Source: GCA-002733465 sp039969155 (lineage in GTDB: Bacteria; Pseudomonadota; Gammaproteobacteria; Enterobacterales; Kangiellaceae). Taken from it: 64,000 nt of DNA. Below are positions 61,671-64,000 of the stretch, piece by piece. Location: positions 128,374 through 192,373 of the forward strand of contig JBDVOJ010000032.1 in the NCBI GenBank assembly GCA_039969155.1, written 5' to 3'. Numbering within the stretch: position 1 is the first letter of the stretch; each line of letters starts with the position of its first letter. A model generated the notes under the pieces. The model did no database searches and was not told the origin of the DNA. It saw only the letters and a list, made by a program, of their open reading frames with translations. Position numbers and translations under genes: made by a program.

Positions 61671-61946
61671 CTAAGTTGACGAAATAAGAGGATTTTTCTC
61701 GAATATTCGAGATGTTTGTTGGAAGGCTAGAGTAAATAATGCTGAAAATTCAATCTTGCTGGTCAGAGGACTTGCCTTTTACCCATTAATGCGAGTAGGA
61801 TTAGTGTGCTTATAATTCAAGACCTCCATTTGTCCCTGTGACAATTAACGAATAATTAAAAATATAACTAAAACAACCCAGGCTATAGTAGATAGTCCAT
61901 ATTTTACTAAGTAGGATTGAAGTAGAAAAAATAACAGGAGAATTTC
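61671..61946. other. Intergenic region upstream of the lipase
   Basis: An AT-rich stretch; only AACAGGAG, the lipase ribosome-binding site near 61932-61940, stands out. I found no defined promoter or hairpin. Confidence 0.4.
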
Positions 61947-64000
61947 ATGAAAAAAACACAATTTTTGCTCTCAGCAATTACTGGAGTAGGGATTACCATC
62001 GGAATGCTCGGGTGTTCCGGCGATGGAGTTAATCCGCCGCTAGAACAGCAAACTGTCGATGTTCCTGTCAGAATGGCAGCTACTTATTCACCAGCGACGG
62101 GCAGTATTCCGCTACCCAATGATTTGTTATTCGGTGGTTCGACCGATTTAACTTTGAATATTCCTGTTGCCGATGCGACTGATTTTTCTGACCCATCTGT
62201 TGCAATTAGTGCACTCGATGGCTGGTCGGCCACTGCACCATTTGCAATGTCTTTCTCTAGCCTTGATCCCAATGTTTCTGTTGATGCCGCAAGCGTCGTT
62301 GGTGGCAGCACTGTACGAGTATTTAAGGTTAATGTACTTCGGCCTGAAGTCTCTCCCGGCATAATTGCGCCAACTGGACCTGTAACAAGTGTCGAACGTG
62401 AGTTGACAGCCAATTTAGAATTCGTGGTACAAGCAACAGGGCCAACAAGCGTGGCTATTATTCCAACCGTGCCTTTTGAGCAACAAGCCTCCTACATGGT
62501 TGTTGTGACCAATGGTTTGATGGACAGTAACGGTTTGCCAATTCTCACTGACTCGCAGTATGCGATTGCCAAAAGTGTTAATCCTATAGCTGAAACATCA
62601 TCTGTTGCTGCGTTAGAGCCAGTTCGCCAATTAGTTAATGCGATGGAAAATGCTGCGGCTGCATTCGAAGGCGGTCCAGCTAGAAATAGTATAATCATGA
62701 GTTACCAGTTCACTGTTCAATCAGTTGGTACTGTAATGCAAACAGCCAAAGCCGCCCATATAGATAGAATCATAGGACTAGGAATGGCCGGGGCGCCAGG
62801 TGGAGCATTGCCTAATACTAGTTTTACCAACTTAGGAACGGATACGACACCATTTACTGGCTTGCCGGCTAGCACTGCAAATTTGTACAAAGGTACAATC
62901 GAACTTAATTACATGTTAGGAATACCCGATGCCAGCAACCCAACAGCGCCGTTGGATACTTTTTGGGTAACTTCGGAGCTTGTCCCTAACCCTGCAGACC
63001 CTTTGGGTCCGCTTGTGCCAAATCCAGCACCGCTGAGTAATTTAAGCTATGCCAATCCGCTACCACAAATCAATGGTACAGAAACTGTGCCGTTGCTTTT
63101 ATCAATTCCAAAAGCAGAAGTTTGTGAAAAACCCGAAAATGGTTACCCAATTACTATTTTTCAACACGGAATTACCGCTAATAGAACTAATTTGATTGCA
63201 GTTGCAGATTCACTAGGTCAAGCTTGTATTGCGGCAGTCGCTATGGATATGCCGTTACACGGCATTGCTGCGGACAATCCAACTGGGCTTTTTGAAGGCT
63301 ATGAAGCGGACGGTGTCAGAGAGCGAACTTTTGGAATCGACTTTCTCGATAACGCAACTGGAGCACCTGGCCCCGATGGTATCCCTGACACCTCAGGCGC
63401 ACATACCATTAATTTGGCTAACTTGTTAGTTGCTAGAGATAACAACAGACAGGCCATTTTTGATCTTTTATATCTTGAAAAAGCGATTGCATTTATGGAT
63501 ATAGATGGTGATGAAGCTCCTGATTTCGATTCAAATAGTATTTCTTTTATTGGTCACTCTCTTGGAGGTATGGTTGGAACAGGCGTCATAGCTTACTCTG
63601 ACAACATTAATACTGCCGCTTTGGCTAATCCTGGTGGAGCGATTGCTTCATTGCTTAATGGTTCAGAAACGTTTGGACCTAGGATTAGAGCAGGCGTTGC
63701 GGCTGGAGCTGGAATCACCACAGAAGATCCGACTTTTGCAGGAACTTTAGCGCAATTCTTGTTTGCCGCGCAAACTGTCGTTGATTCTTCAGATCCGGCT
63801 AACACTGCGGCTTTTGCGGTTTCAAATAATGTTCCAACATTAATGCTACAAAACTTAGGTGATGCTGTTGTTCCTAACTCAGTCGCTACCGCTCCTCTCG
63901 CAGGAACAGAGCCATTAGCTAGAGTTTTAGGGCTAACGACGGTTGCTACTGAGGAAGCTGGTTTAGTTGTTGGAGACAGACTATTCACTAAACTAAATGT
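61947..64000 (+). CDS. Pla-1/cef family extracellular lipase lipoprotein, C-terminus cut by window edge
   Basis: The frame is open from ATG 61947 (GGAG upstream) to the right edge, 684 codons. A lipoprotein signal with lipobox GMLGC (Cys23) is followed by a TIGR03502-like N-terminal region beginning PLPNDLLFGGSTDLTLNIPV and a long middle. The alpha/beta-hydrolase part shows ITIFQHGITANRTN, the nucleophile elbow FIGHSLGGMVG with Ser538, and TLMLQNLGDAVVP (acid region). This matches the bacterial virulence-factor lipase Pla-1/cef (VolA) family of about 800 residues. The catalytic histidine and end should lie beyond the window. Confidence 0.88.
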   Translation, partial: MKKTQFLLSAITGVGITIGMLGCSGDGVNPPLEQQTVDVPVRMAATYSPATGSIPLPNDLLFGGSTDLTLNIPVADATDFSDPSVAISALDGWSATAPFAMSFSSLDPNVSVDAASVVGGSTVRVFKVNVLRPEVSPGIIAPTGPVTSVERELTANLEFVVQATGPTSVAIIPTVPFEQQASYMVVVTNGLMDSNGLPILTDSQYAIAKSVNPIAETSSVAALEPVRQLVNAMENAAAAFEGGPARNSIIMSYQFTVQSVGTVMQTAKAAHIDRIIGLGMAGAPGGALPNTSFTNLGTDTTPFTGLPASTANLYKGTIELNYMLGIPDASNPTAPLDTFWVTSELVPNPADPLGPLVPNPAPLSNLSYANPLPQINGTETVPLLLSIPKAEVCEKPENGYPITIFQHGITANRTNLIAVADSLGQACIAAVAMDMPLHGIAADNPTGLFEGYEADGVRERTFGIDFLDNATGAPGPDGIPDTSGAHTINLANLLVARDNNRQAIFDLLYLEKAIAFMDIDGDEAPDFDSNSISFIGHSLGGMVGTGVIAYSDNINTAALANPGGAIASLLNGSETFGPRIRAGVAAGAGITTEDPTFAGTLAQFLFAAQTVVDSSDPANTAAFAVSNNVPTLMLQNLGDAVVPNSVATAPLAGTEPLARVLGLTTVATEEAGLVVGDRLFTKLN

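Overview
The window looks like a chromosomal segment of a marine-type gammaproteobacterium of moderate-to-low G+C content. This is inferred from the complete proteobacterial division and cell wall (dcw) cluster with E. coli-like lengths and gene order, an RNase P RNA of bacterial type A, a meso-DAP-type MurE, lpxC, and a 365-residue RF2 with the classical frameshift. A Kangiella/Aliikangiella-like relative is my best guess; no taxonomic search was run.

Layout. (1) 1-7.0 kb, all minus strand: a truncated esterase, a large surface lipoprotein, a previously overlooked 70-codon double-glycine-leader peptide whose only correctly placed start is ACG, a Ser/Thr kinase with a TPR tail, and an ECF sigma factor. 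The sigma factor, kinase and peptide lie in series, so they may form one signalling and secretion module. (2) 7.2-11.6 kb: an OmpR-type response regulator and its histidine kinase (whose periplasmic part carries a TonB-receptor-like IVVTGSRI motif), a long coiled-coil protein, then rnpB. (3) 11.8-31.9 kb: mraZ, rsmH, ftsL, ftsI, murE, murF, mraY, murD, ftsW, murG, murC, ddl, ftsQ, ftsA, ftsZ, lpxC, then dciA (opposite strand) and an M23 peptidase. The cluster starts at a promoter with five 10-bp-phased GTG repeats, the expected MraZ operator.

(4) 32.0-51.4 kb is an accessory block between the M23 peptidase and secA. It holds a molybdenum hydroxylase operon (NifU-like scaffold, XdhC, MobA-like cytidylyltransferase, 2Fe-2S subunit, molybdopterin subunit), a TlpA-like lipoprotein, a 960-bp structured repeat region with a perfect 58-bp inverted repeat, an orphan ketosynthase, a GlxA-type regulator, a DsbA-like protein, a DUF1569 protein, an M14 carboxypeptidase with two PPC domains, a PspC protein, small unknown genes between two attC-like sites, a broken gene, a DJ-1-like protein lacking its cysteine, a secreted HELSH protein and a SufS-like cysteine desulfurase.

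(5) 51.6-64.0 kb: secA, mutT, a chalcone-isomerase-like/TonB-like fusion, a lipoprotein, prfB with programmed frameshift, lysS, a GAF/HD-GYP phosphodiesterase, and a Pla-1/cef-type lipase cut by the right edge. No tRNA gene, CRISPR array or complete insertion sequence was recognised.
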